Origin: Caballeronia sordidicola
Lineage (GTDB): Bacteria > Pseudomonadota > Gammaproteobacteria > Burkholderiales > Burkholderiaceae
DNA length: 64,000 nt
Direction: 5' to 3'
Assembly: GCF_000729995.1 (NCBI RefSeq)
Contig: NZ_JNFG01000201.1
Coordinates: 186,001 to 250,000 of the forward strand
In this document: one piece after another, positions 1 through 8,047 of the stretch
Layout: every line of letters begins with the position of its first letter
How positions within the stretch are numbered: the stretch's first letter is position 1
The notes under the pieces: model-generated
Databases searched by the model: none
Told to the model about the DNA's origin: nothing
What the model saw: only the letters and a program-made list of their open reading frames with translations
Translations under genes and position numbers: made by a program

Positions 1-550
1 GCGCGATTTCACGCGTCATGAGGAAGCCGAGCGTTTCCTGAATGCCGGGGTCATCGGTGACATTGATCAGGCGCTCATACACGATCTTGGCGCGCGCTTC
101 AGCCGCGATATTCGAGCGCAGATCGGCAGTCGGTTCGCCAATGGTGTCGATATACGCTGCCGACCACGGCACGCCGGCAGAATTCGTGAGTGCGGGACCG
201 CCGCCGTAGAGAAGGGCGGTGGTGTGCGAGTCGTTGCCGCCGGAAGTCATCGACCGGTACAGCTCCGCTTCCTGCTCGACCGCTTCGGCTAGTTGTCCCT
301 TCGCGCCTTTGTTTAGCATCGCAACGATTGAACCGATGATTTCCAGATGGCTCAGTTCCTCCGTGGCGATATCGAACAGCAGGTCCTTGCGGCCCGGATC
401 GTCCTCCCCCACGGCTTGGGTGAAGTACCGACAGGCTGCGGCAAGCTCGCCCTGCGGACCGCCGAACTGCTCGAGCAGCAGGTTGGCGAGACCAGGATTG
501 GGTGCGGCGACGCGGACGGTGTATTGCAGCCGTTTGTTATGGATGAACAT
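1..550 (-). CDS. Manganese catalase (5' part, runs off window)
   Basis: Dimanganese catalase that disproportionates H2O2 to water and oxygen. Read leftward from the ATG at 548-550, with AAGGAGT about 9 nt upstream. The frame is open to the window edge, giving about 183 residues of a family that is usually near 290. The visible part has the ferritin-like helical pattern: an E in LLEQFGGPQGELAAA (one expected Mn ligand) and the ATEELSHLEI helix, whose E and H match the family's metal ligands. The later ligands lie outside the window. A large heme catalase is encoded at 42.6 kb, so the strain has two unrelated catalases. Confidence 0.9.
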   Translation of the reverse strand, partial: MFIHNKRLQYTVRVAAPNPGLANLLLEQFGGPQGELAAACRYFTQAVGEDDPGRKDLLFDIATEELSHLEIIGSIVAMLNKGAKGQLAEAVEQEAELYRSMTSGGNDSHTTALLYGGGPALTNSAGVPWSAAYIDTIGEPTADLRSNIAAEARAKIVYERLINVTDDPGIQETLGFLMTREIA

Positions 551-864
551 GGGTAGTACTCCTTGGATCATTGATCGCTCGGCTTTTTTCACCCACGCGA
601 CAGACGTGCACAAGCACGCGAAATCATCGCGATGAAAAAACAGAACGAAGGTGGCGAATTGCTCCGAACAGCAACGCGTTGCAAAACCGCGTCGCACCCA
701 ACCCTGGGCGCCCGGGCCTCAGAGCGGCGAAATGCTCTGGCGTACAAGCGGCAATTTCGCCGCGAGATAAAAGGATTGCGACGACAACTTCAGCATGGGC
801 CGTTCCTGATGTGTCTCGTCCGGATTTTCAACTTCTGCAGACCGCACTGAATCGGCAAAAAACC

Positions 865-893
865 TTGACGCACTGCAAAAACCAGCCTATAAC
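865..893 (+). promoter_or_regulatory. Sigma70-type promoter of the copG-like gene
   Basis: TTGACG at 865-870 and TATAAC at 888-893 are separated by exactly 17 bp, close to the sigma70 consensus. Transcription would start near 900, about 25 nt before the ATG at 925. The -10 box overlaps the palindrome described next. Confidence 0.6.
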
Positions 894-921
894 CATCTAA
901 TTGGATGGTTAAGGGATGGTT
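891..921. promoter_or_regulatory. Palindrome plus third half-site, likely operator of the RHH regulator
   Basis: AACCATC at 891-897 and GATGGTT at 904-910 form an inverted repeat with a 6-bp centre. A third GATGGTT lies at 915-921. The repeat covers the end of the -10 box and the start site, where a repressor would block transcription. Ribbon-helix-helix proteins usually bind short repeated half-sites in their own promoters, so autoregulation is inferred. Confidence 0.5.
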
Positions 922-924
922 TAG

Positions 925-1344
925 ATGATACAAAAGGTTGAGGTGCTTAGGCCGAAGGGCGGTGAGACGGAGAAGATCACGATCAACCTGGGTCCTGTGG
1001 ACTTGGGGCAGATCGACCTGCTGGTGGAGGAGGGTTTTTACTCCAACCGCACGGATCTGATTCGCACGGCTATCCGGAATCAACTCGCGACACACTCTCA
1101 GGTCGTGAGCGAAACGGTGACGCGCCGCGCGCTGGTATTGGGTATGCAGCACTTTTCCAAGGCCGATCTTGAAGCGGCGCGCGCGGCCGGTGAACGGTTC
1201 GACATTCAGGTGCTGGGACTTGCGAGCATTGCTGCCGACGTGTCCGCCGAACTGGCGCTGGACACGATTGCATCGATCGTCGTGCTCGGCGCTTTTCATG
1301 CCTCGCCTGCGGTGAAGGCAGCGCTAGCTGGACGGATTGCTTAG
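925..1344 (+). CDS. CopG/ribbon-helix-helix-type transcriptional regulator
   Basis: A 139-residue protein. Residues about 17-53 fit a CopG-type ribbon-helix-helix: a short beta strand (EKITINLG), then two helices with DLGQIDLLVEEG and the turn YSNRTDLIRTAIRNQL. The remaining 85 residues have no motif I recognise and may bind a ligand or mediate oligomerisation. A well-formed promoter with overlapping repeats lies just upstream. The esterase gene follows 43 nt later on the same strand, so the two are probably cotranscribed and the regulator may control it. Target and signal are unknown. Confidence 0.75.
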   Translation: MIQKVEVLRPKGGETEKITINLGPVDLGQIDLLVEEGFYSNRTDLIRTAIRNQLATHSQVVSETVTRRALVLGMQHFSKADLEAARAAGERFDIQVLGLASIAADVSAELALDTIASIVVLGAFHASPAVKAALAGRIA

Positions 1345-1387
1345 GGATGCTTGTAGATAAAAATTGCGAAAAACAAAGGGAAAGATA

Positions 1388-2389
1388 ATGAAAATCAACG
1401 AAGGATTTCTGCATTCGATGCAGGATGCAATGAAGCTGCTGCGCTCACGCGGTCCGAAGGAAGCGACGGCGGCGCTGCAGCGTGCGCTTGGGGCGCACGC
1501 TCAAACCACGCCTCAAACGAATCCGGATGCCCCGGCTGTCACGTATCCGGGCACCTTCACGACTCATACGTTCACCAATGCCGCCGGTCATCGGAGCTAC
1601 AAGCTCTACGTGCCGAGGCACCACAGCGGCCGGCCGCTGCCGCTGGTGGTGATGCTGCATGGCTGCACGCAGGACGCCGACGACTTCGCCGCGGGCACGC
1701 AAATGAACGCGCTCGCGGAGCGGGAAGGATGCATCGTGGTGTATCCGGTTCAGCCGCAGGGGGCGAACGCATCGAAGTGCTGGAACTGGTTCAAGCCCGC
1801 CGATCAGCGACGTGACAGCGGCGAACCGGCTCTGATCGCAGGCATTACGCGAGAAGTGATGTCGAAGCACGCAGTTGACCCGGCGCGCGTATTCGTGGCC
1901 GGATTGTCGGCGGGCGGGGCGATGGCTGCCATCATGATCCAGGCGTATCCGGATCTGTATGCCGCGGCGTGTGTGCATTCAGGATTGGCAGTGGGGGCGG
2001 CCCATGATTTGCAATCGGCGCTGGCGGCCATGCGAGGTGGAAAGTCACCCGGCACTCCCCGCGCGGCGTTACCGAAGCGACCGCTGATTGTTTTTCATGG
2101 CGATGCCGACGCAACCGTGCATCCATCAAACGCGGCTGAGTTGTTGCGCGGTTTCGGCGCTCAGGCCGTCGTCTTCGACGAGACTTCTCAAGGAGAAGCG
2201 GGCAAGCGCAAGAGCACGGTGGAGCGGCTGAAATCAACGGACGGCGTTGATGCCGAGTTGTGGCGCATCCATGGCGCTCCGCACGCCTGGGCTGGAGGTA
2301 GCGCAAATGGTTCGTACACCGATTCAACAGGTCCGGATGCGAGCGCGGTCATGATGCGCTTTTTCCTCGATCATCCGTTGCAAAGTTGA
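1388..2389 (+). CDS. PHB depolymerase-type esterase (alpha/beta hydrolase)
   Basis: A 333-residue serine hydrolase of the polyhydroxybutyrate-depolymerase/feruloyl esterase group (LpqC-like). Seen: the oxyanion segment VVMLHGCTQDADDFA, the nucleophile elbow GLSAGGAMA (Ser in G-x-S-x-G), a likely catalytic Asp in FHGDADATVHP and a C-terminal His in GAPHAWAGG. The ATG at 1388 follows AAAGGGAAAG and is preferred to a TTG at 1364. No signal peptide is evident, so it is probably cytoplasmic, acting on short PHB oligomers or other esters. The exact substrate cannot be read from sequence. Confidence 0.85.
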   Translation: MKINEGFLHSMQDAMKLLRSRGPKEATAALQRALGAHAQTTPQTNPDAPAVTYPGTFTTHTFTNAAGHRSYKLYVPRHHSGRPLPLVVMLHGCTQDADDFAAGTQMNALAEREGCIVVYPVQPQGANASKCWNWFKPADQRRDSGEPALIAGITREVMSKHAVDPARVFVAGLSAGGAMAAIMIQAYPDLYAAACVHSGLAVGAAHDLQSALAAMRGGKSPGTPRAALPKRPLIVFHGDADATVHPSNAAELLRGFGAQAVVFDETSQGEAGKRKSTVERLKSTDGVDAELWRIHGAPHAWAGGSANGSYTDSTGPDASAVMMRFFLDHPLQS

Positions 2390-2430
2390 CCGGTAGCACC
2401 TTCGACAACATAGTGTCTACGGATTCAAGA

Positions 2431-2456
2431 CGAAAGGGCCACGAATGGCCCTTTCG
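2431..2456. terminator. Hairpin between convergent genes
   Basis: A perfect 11-bp stem CGAAAGGGCCA / TGGCCCTTTCG with a CGAA tetraloop lies between the esterase stop at 2389 and the chemoreceptor stop at 2478. It can serve both convergent transcripts. Confidence 0.7.
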
Positions 2457-2477
2457 TTCATCGTTGCATCGTAAAAC

Positions 2478-4031
2478 TCAAGCCGGCAGCGAAAAGCTCC
2501 CGATCGCTTCACGCAGCACATCGACCTGATCTTTCAACGAATGTGCCGCCGCCGCCGCTTCTTCCACCAGCGCAGCGTTCTGCTGGGTCACCTGATCCAT
2601 TTCACCCACTGCACGGTTCACCTGTTCAATGCCCGCGCTCTGCTCGTTCGAAGCGTGGCTGATTTCATCGAGGATCTCGTTCACGCGGCGCACCGAACTC
2701 ACGATTTCACCCATCGTCGCGCCGGCGTTCGACACCAGCGACGCGCCTTCCTTCACCGTCTCCGTCGATGTCCCGATCAGCGCCTTGATCTCCTTCGCTG
2801 CAGTCGCGGAGCGTTGTGCGAGGCTGCGAACTTCCGCCGCCACCACCGCAAACCCGCGGCCTTGCTCGCCGGCGCGCGCCGCTTCCACAGCCGCGTTCAG
2901 CGCCAGGATGTTGGTCTGGAACGCGATGCCGTCAATCACGCCGATGATGTCGCCAATCTGCTTCGAGCTTTCCGTAATGCGCGTCATGGTGTGAATGACC
3001 TTCTCGACCACGCCGCTGCCGCGCTGGGCTACATCGGCGGCTTCTCCGGCGAGCTTGGCGGCTTGCGTCGCGCTGTCGGCGTTCTGCTTCACGTTCGCCG
3101 TCATCTCGTCCATGCTCGACGCGGTCTGTACCAATGCGGCGGCCTGCTGCTCGGTGCGTTGCGACAGGTCGGTATTTCCCGCTGCAATCTCCGATGCCCC
3201 CACGTTGATGTTCTCGGTCCCGGTGCGCACCCGCGTGACGGTTTCGACCAGACCGCTTTGCATCTCGCTCAACGCGAACATCAGGCTATGTGAATCGCCG
3301 TCGGCAAGCGGTACGCGTGTGGTCAAGTCACCGCGCGCAATGCGCTGCGCCGCGCTCACAGCAATCGACGGATCGCCGCCGAGTTCACGCTTGATGCTGC
3401 GTAACACCAGCAGCATGACCAACGACGCGAGCACGCCGAGCACGGCCGTGATCGCAAACCAGCGCAATGCGCTCGCGTAGAACGCGGCGTCGATGTCGTC
3501 CGTGTACATGCCGGTCACGATGAACCAGTCCCATGGTACGAAGTGCTTCGCGAAACTCATCTTCGGCACGGGCGTATCGCTGCCTGGCTTTGACCACAAA
3601 TAGTTGACGAAACCGCCATCGGGCGTCGAGCTGGCGGCGTTGACAATATTGACGAAGAGCTTGTTGCCCGCCGGGTCGGTGAAGTTCGCGAAGTTGTGTC
3701 CGTTCATCGCCGGCTTGATCGGATGCATGATCATCGTGGACTGCGAGTCGTTGACCGAGATGTAGCCATCCGTGCCGTAACGAATCGAAGAAAGCACTTC
3801 AAGGGCGCGTTTTTTCGCTTCGTCTTCGGAGATTGTCTTGTTCGCGGCGAGACTCTGGAAATGCGCCGTGGCGCTGATGCCTTCGGCAACCAGCGCCTTC
3901 AATTGTTCACGGCGATCGTCCATGGTCGACGAACGGCTTTGCCACGCCCCTATAAAACCGATCGCTATCAGTCCGAGCCATAGCACGGCGATCATCGATC
4001 CGAGCTTCTGATTCAATGTCATTTTCTTCAT
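2478..4031 (-). CDS. Methyl-accepting chemotaxis protein with single Cache domain
   Basis: A 517-residue inner-membrane chemoreceptor that signals to CheA/CheW. Order: TM1 (about 11-30), periplasmic single-Cache (sCache_2-like) domain about 35-185 with the RYGTDGYISVND and WDWFIVTGMY segments, TM2 (about 190-212), HAMP (about 213-265) and a long cytoplasmic coiled coil with the hairpin-tip core FQTNILALNAAVEAARAG. No C-terminal NWETF-type CheR tether is present. sCache_2 receptors often sense small organic acids, but the ligand here is unknown. The gene stands alone on the minus strand. Confidence 0.93.
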   Translation of the reverse strand: MKKMTLNQKLGSMIAVLWLGLIAIGFIGAWQSRSSTMDDRREQLKALVAEGISATAHFQSLAANKTISEDEAKKRALEVLSSIRYGTDGYISVNDSQSTMIMHPIKPAMNGHNFANFTDPAGNKLFVNIVNAASSTPDGGFVNYLWSKPGSDTPVPKMSFAKHFVPWDWFIVTGMYTDDIDAAFYASALRWFAITAVLGVLASLVMLLVLRSIKRELGGDPSIAVSAAQRIARGDLTTRVPLADGDSHSLMFALSEMQSGLVETVTRVRTGTENINVGASEIAAGNTDLSQRTEQQAAALVQTASSMDEMTANVKQNADSATQAAKLAGEAADVAQRGSGVVEKVIHTMTRITESSKQIGDIIGVIDGIAFQTNILALNAAVEAARAGEQGRGFAVVAAEVRSLAQRSATAAKEIKALIGTSTETVKEGASLVSNAGATMGEIVSSVRRVNEILDEISHASNEQSAGIEQVNRAVGEMDQVTQQNAALVEEAAAAAHSLKDQVDVLREAIGSFSLPA

Positions 4032-4216
4032 GTTTGCGCCGTCGCCTAATGTTGAACCGTTTGTTTGAATGTGCGGCGTCGGGCGTTGCCGAACGCTATG
4101 CCTGACATCTTTACGGCAAAGTGGTGGCGGAATGTAGGGGTGGGATAACCCGTAGACAGTCAGATGAGCACGCCGTGTATTTGTCAGATGATAAGAGTGT
4201 GCGACGCATATAGCCG

Positions 4217-4255
4217 CGTATCCGGTTGCACTGCCTGGCAGCGCAACCGGATACG
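4217..4255. terminator. Hairpin downstream of porin gene
   Basis: A perfect 13-bp inverted repeat (CGTATCCGGTTGC at 4217-4229, GCAACCGGATACG at 4243-4255) lies 34 nt beyond the porin stop. A smaller CTGCC/GGCAG stem sits in the loop. There is no clear T-run on either side, so it may act as a 3'-end stabiliser or a rho-independent terminator without a strong U tract. Confidence 0.5.
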
Positions 4256-4289
4256 TATCGTCTTAACCGAAAGTGGTCAGATCGTCGAA

Positions 4290-5396
4290 TCAAAAACTGC
4301 TGCGGATTCCCACGCGTCCAACTGCCTGCTTCTGATTGCTTGAAGGATTGAAGCCGGCGATCTGGGCGACCTGTGCGTCGCCCGCAGCTTTCTGGAACAC
4401 GCCCAGCACGTACACCGATGTCCGCTTCGACAACGCATATTCAGCGGTCAGGTTGAACTGGTTATATTTGGGCTGCGCGCCGGTCGCATGATCGCGGCCG
4501 GTGGTGTAGGTGTAACCCGCGCCGATGGTCACAGCGGGCGTCGGGTTGAACAGGCCCGACAACTCGTAGTTCTGGAACGTTGCATCATGTCCCGCGCTGC
4601 CTTGCTGGAAAATTGTATTCGTGAAATCGGCCAGCACGCGCAGCGATGCGAGCACCTGATATGAAGCCCCAACGCCCAGCACCTTCTGCGCACGGGCGGC
4701 GGCCAGGAAGTCGCCATAGACCGCGTTCGTGAAGCCTGGATAGTTCTGGTAACCCTGCGTCGAGGCACCCGGATCGTTGATGCGCAGATATCCCACGCCT
4801 GCGCTGACTGGTCCCGCGGCATAGGTCGCGCCCGCGCTGAACGTGGAGTTGTTCGAGAACTGCCCGGCGAGACCTCCCAGTGAATACAGTCCGCCGAAGG
4901 TGAAGCCGGCAAAGGTGGGGCTGCGATATTTGATGGCGTTCGAGATGGGGAAGCCGTTGTCGGTGTTATCCATGTCGTTCGGATGGGCAAAGTAATAACC
5001 GCCGATGTTGCCGTTGAGCGTATACGGCTCAACGAAATCCACGACTGAGTCCCATTGGCGGCCGAGCGTCACCGTACCCGCCTGTTCACTTTGAAGACCC
5101 ACATAAGCGTTACGTGAGAATGCAAGACCGCTGCCGAGATTTCCCGAGTTGAGGTTGAAGCCGCTTTCGAGGCGGAAGATTGAGGAAAGGCCGCCGCCCA
5201 GGTCCTCAGTGCCGCGCACGCCCCAGCGACTGCCCGCGGTTACGCCGGATGCAAGCTGGACCAGATGACTGCCCTGCACGTTGCTCACTATATCGACACC
5301 GTCTTCCACAATTCCGTATAGCGTCACCGCGCTCTGGGCATGCGCCACGGAGGCAGTGACCATGATCGGGATGATCGCAGCAATTCTTTTAATCAT
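4290..5396 (-). CDS. Gram-negative trimeric porin (Burkholderia OmpC-like)
   Basis: A 368-residue outer-membrane beta-barrel general porin. It has a signal peptide ending in VAHA (about residue 20), the typical first strand QSAVTLYGIVEDGVD, the segment GSRWGVRGTEDLGGG and a C-terminal RSSF. The terminal Phe is the BAM insertion signal of porins. A typical Burkholderia porin has this length and order. It is monocistronic, with about 210 bp of AT-richer upstream DNA (5397-5610) that probably holds its promoter. Confidence 0.93.
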   Translation of the reverse strand: MIKRIAAIIPIMVTASVAHAQSAVTLYGIVEDGVDIVSNVQGSHLVQLASGVTAGSRWGVRGTEDLGGGLSSIFRLESGFNLNSGNLGSGLAFSRNAYVGLQSEQAGTVTLGRQWDSVVDFVEPYTLNGNIGGYYFAHPNDMDNTDNGFPISNAIKYRSPTFAGFTFGGLYSLGGLAGQFSNNSTFSAGATYAAGPVSAGVGYLRINDPGASTQGYQNYPGFTNAVYGDFLAAARAQKVLGVGASYQVLASLRVLADFTNTIFQQGSAGHDATFQNYELSGLFNPTPAVTIGAGYTYTTGRDHATGAQPKYNQFNLTAEYALSKRTSVYVLGVFQKAAGDAQVAQIAGFNPSSNQKQAVGRVGIRSSF

Positions 5397-5610
5397 AAAA
5401 ACGCCCGGTTTAGAAGGTTAGGGGTGGATTGATTTAGAGGCCATACACTTAGTACAACAAAGGTAGAAAAGCGAGTGGATGGCGTGTCAAATTTTGTCTA
5501 TTCGATATTTGAAGAACCATGTGATAAGATCGCCAAATTTTATTTTGGATAACTATGTATGTAGCTTTAAGAGAATTCCGAGTTTCCGCTTGACGTTCTT
5601 CTGTGAGCGT

Positions 5611-5849
5611 TCAAACGTGTTTCATCACCAGCCTTATCACCGGGCTGAAGGCGATAAACCCTGCGATCACTGTAAAACCCTGTTGCAGTCGCGGCGCACT
5701 CAGGCGTTTCGCGAACGCATGCCCAATCAGCACGCGCGCACGGTGCACCGCCCGCACCGGTCAGCGCGAGCGTCGCGCCAACACGAGCGCCGATCGCCGA
5801 GTGCGGTGCTTGTTCACGTGACGAATGTTAAGAGTGACGGCGCGCTCAT
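5611..5849 (-). pseudogene. Remnant of a TauE/SafE sulfite-exporter-type permease
   Basis: Reading leftward from an ATG at 5849 gives MSAPSLLTFVT then a stop. In a shifted frame follows AIGARVGATLALTGAGG, which matches the N-terminal helix and ALTGAGG motif of TauE/SafE permeases. After another shift comes RVLIGHAFAKRL, then a hydrophobic tail resembling the family's C-terminus, ending in TGA at 5611-5613. Most of a roughly 250-residue protein is missing. The gene would have been the last of the sulfide-oxidation operon, starting 10 nt after the SQR stop. Probably non-functional. Confidence 0.65.
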
Positions 5850-5859
5850 GCTCACGGTT

Positions 5860-7110
5860 TCAGCGGCCCGGCGAGCCATTGACGAGCCATTCCCGGCCCT
5901 TCAGCATGCCGTTCCAGTAAAGCCACGGAAGGACGACCGTCTTCAGATGCCAGGCGAGGGCGCGCGGCACGGTCGGGTCGAGCGGGAAACTCGGCAGCAG
6001 CTTCCCGCCATAGCCGAATTCTGCCAGTACGACCTTGCCTTTCTCAACCGTCAGCGGACATGCGCCGTAGCCGTCGTAGCGCGCGGGTAGAGGCTGGCTC
6101 TCCCGCGCGGCCAGCAAGTTTTCCGCCACCACGACAATCTGCTTCCGAACCGCTGCGGCCGTTTTCGCATTGGGCGCTGAGCAGGCGTCGCCGAGCGCAA
6201 AGATATCCGGATAACGCGGATGCACGAGCGTGGCGTGATCGACTTCGCACCAGCCGGCTTTGTCGGCGAGCACGCTATTGCTTATCACGTCAGGGGGAAG
6301 CTGAGGCGGGACGACATGCAGCATGTCGAATGGCTTGTCGATACAAACTACGCTGCCGGCATTGTCCTTGATGCTGAATGAAGCGATCCGGCGATCGCCG
6401 TCCACACTCACCAGATTCGATCCGAACGCAAGCGAAGCGTGATAACGCTCGACATATTTCATCAACGACGGCACGAACGCAGCGACGCCAAAAAGCACAT
6501 CGCCGGCAAGATTGAATTCGACGTCGATATGATCGAGCACGCCCTGCCTCAGCCAGTGATCGCAGGACAGGTACAGCGCTTTTTGTGGTGCGCCGGCGCA
6601 TTTGATCGGCATGGCTGGCTGCGTAAAGAGCGCTTTGCCGCGCTTGAGCTCATTGACCAGTTTCCACGTGTACGGCGCAAGATCGAATCGATAATTCGAC
6701 GTCACGCCGTTCTTGCCCAGTGTGTCTTCCAGACCTGCGATTTTTTCCCATGCGAGCCGCAAGCCGGGACAGACGATCAGGTGCCGATAACCGATGACTC
6801 GTCCATCATCGAGACGGACGAGATGGTGCTCGGGCTCAATGGCGGTCGCACTGGCTCTCAGCCAGTGTGCTTGTTCGGGCATCACGGACGACATCGGCCG
6901 CACGGTGTTGTCTATGTTGAAAGCACCGCCGCCGACCAGCGTCCATGCAGGCTGATAGAAATGCCGGTCACTTGGCTCGACGACCGCGATGCGAAGACCG
7001 GGCCGCCGGCGCAGCAAGCTCGCTGTCACGCCAATACCCGCAGCGCCGCCGCCAATGACCACCACGTCGAAGGTCTCTGTATTGCCTGAAAAAGCTGCAT
7101 GCGTGCTCAT
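5860..7110 (-). CDS. Sulfide:quinone oxidoreductase, type II (SQOR-like)
   Basis: A 416-residue FAD flavoprotein that oxidises sulfide to persulfide/polysulfide and passes electrons to quinone at the membrane. An N-terminal Rossmann dinucleotide motif VVVIGGGAAGIGV (about 16-28) is followed by the two redox cysteines expected of the mitochondrial-type enzyme: C171 in KCAGAPQKALY and C351 in GACPLTV. The second FAD motif IFALGDACSAPNAKT is present. The third cysteine of type I enzymes is absent, as usual for type II. It lies 46 nt after the persulfide dioxygenase gene in the same leftward operon, consistent with sulfide released by upstream enzymes being its substrate. Confidence 0.88.
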   Translation of the reverse strand: MSTHAAFSGNTETFDVVVIGGGAAGIGVTASLLRRRPGLRIAVVEPSDRHFYQPAWTLVGGGAFNIDNTVRPMSSVMPEQAHWLRASATAIEPEHHLVRLDDGRVIGYRHLIVCPGLRLAWEKIAGLEDTLGKNGVTSNYRFDLAPYTWKLVNELKRGKALFTQPAMPIKCAGAPQKALYLSCDHWLRQGVLDHIDVEFNLAGDVLFGVAAFVPSLMKYVERYHASLAFGSNLVSVDGDRRIASFSIKDNAGSVVCIDKPFDMLHVVPPQLPPDVISNSVLADKAGWCEVDHATLVHPRYPDIFALGDACSAPNAKTAAAVRKQIVVVAENLLAARESQPLPARYDGYGACPLTVEKGKVVLAEFGYGGKLLPSFPLDPTVPRALAWHLKTVVLPWLYWNGMLKGREWLVNGSPGR

Positions 7111-7156
7111 CGAGGTACCCCTGCTTCAAAATTCATTTTCTATACCCCCGACTGCT

Positions 7157-8020
7157 TTAAAACGTGTTCAGCGGAAGCTTCAGATAACTCACGCCGTTGG
7201 ATTCGGCTGCTGGAAAAGCGCCTGCGCGGATGTTCAGTTGAATGGAAGGGATGATCAGCGCCGGAGGACCAAGCGTCGCGTCGCGTGCAGTGCGCATGCT
7301 GACGAATTCGCTGACGGTGATGCCGTCGCGGACATGGATGTTTGCTGCGCGCTGCTCGGCGACCGTGGTTTCCCAGCGGGTTTCACGGCCATCGGGTGGA
7401 TAGTCGTGGCACGCAAAGAGGCGCGTCTGCGGTGGCAGGCCAAGCAGTCTCCCAATCGATTCGTATAACGTGCTGGCGTCGCCGCCGGGGAAATCGCAGC
7501 GCGCCGTGCCAACGTCCGGCATGAACAAGGTGTCGCCCATGAACGCGAGGCCGTCGAATAGATAGGCGACATCGGCCGGCGTGTGGCCGGGAACATGCAT
7601 CACGCGGCCGGTCAGCGCACCGACCTGAAATGTTTCGCCGTCGGCGAATAAATGGTCGAAAGGGGCGGGCGACGTTGACGACATTGCCGGTTCGAGATTG
7701 AAGAGCCGCCCGAATACCGCCTGCACCGACCGGATGTGTTCGCCGATTGCAATCGCGCCGCCCAGTTGCTTCCGGAGATACGCCGCGGCCGAGATGTGAT
7801 CGGCGTGGGCGTGCGTCTCGAGCAGCCACTCCACCCGCAAGTCGTGCTCGTTCACGAAGCGGATCACGCGGTCAGCGGTTTGCGTCGAGGTGCGACCGGA
7901 GTGCGGTTCATAGTCGAGGACCGCGTCGATGATCGCGCACGGTGAACCCGCCGTTTCATACACCACGTAGGTGACGGTTGAGGTCACCGGGTCCGGGAAT
8001 GCTTCAACGCGTGGCGTCAT
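7157..8020 (-). CDS. MBL-fold persulfide dioxygenase-like protein (ETHE1/Blh group)
   Basis: A 287-residue metallo-beta-lactamase-fold protein. Persulfide dioxygenases oxidise glutathione persulfide to sulfite. Motifs: H70-A-H72-A-D74-H75, H146 in HVPGHTPAD, D163 in MGDTLF and H205 in ACHDYPP. H70, H146 and D163 would be the 2-His-1-carboxylate iron ligands of the ETHE1 type. The ATG at 8018-8020 has GGAG 6 nt upstream. A TTG four codons earlier lies on that SD and is not used here. It starts 27 nt after the ergothionase-like gene and is followed by SQR, so it is placed in the same operon. Confidence 0.85.
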   Translation of the reverse strand: MTPRVEAFPDPVTSTVTYVVYETAGSPCAIIDAVLDYEPHSGRTSTQTADRVIRFVNEHDLRVEWLLETHAHADHISAAAYLRKQLGGAIAIGEHIRSVQAVFGRLFNLEPAMSSTSPAPFDHLFADGETFQVGALTGRVMHVPGHTPADVAYLFDGLAFMGDTLFMPDVGTARCDFPGGDASTLYESIGRLLGLPPQTRLFACHDYPPDGRETRWETTVAEQRAANIHVRDGITVSEFVSMRTARDATLGPPALIIPSIQLNIRAGAFPAAESNGVSYLKLPLNTF

Positions 8021-8047
8021 CGTGTACTCCAAAAATAAACAAAAAAA

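Noticed and set aside
571..900. Plus-strand frames between the catalase and copG-like genes
   Set aside because: No SD and unnatural composition; the region is better read as promoter DNA of the two divergent genes.
5479..6090. 203-codon plus-strand frame after the porin promoter
   Set aside because: Overlaps the TauE remnant and SQR on the other strand; no domain visible.
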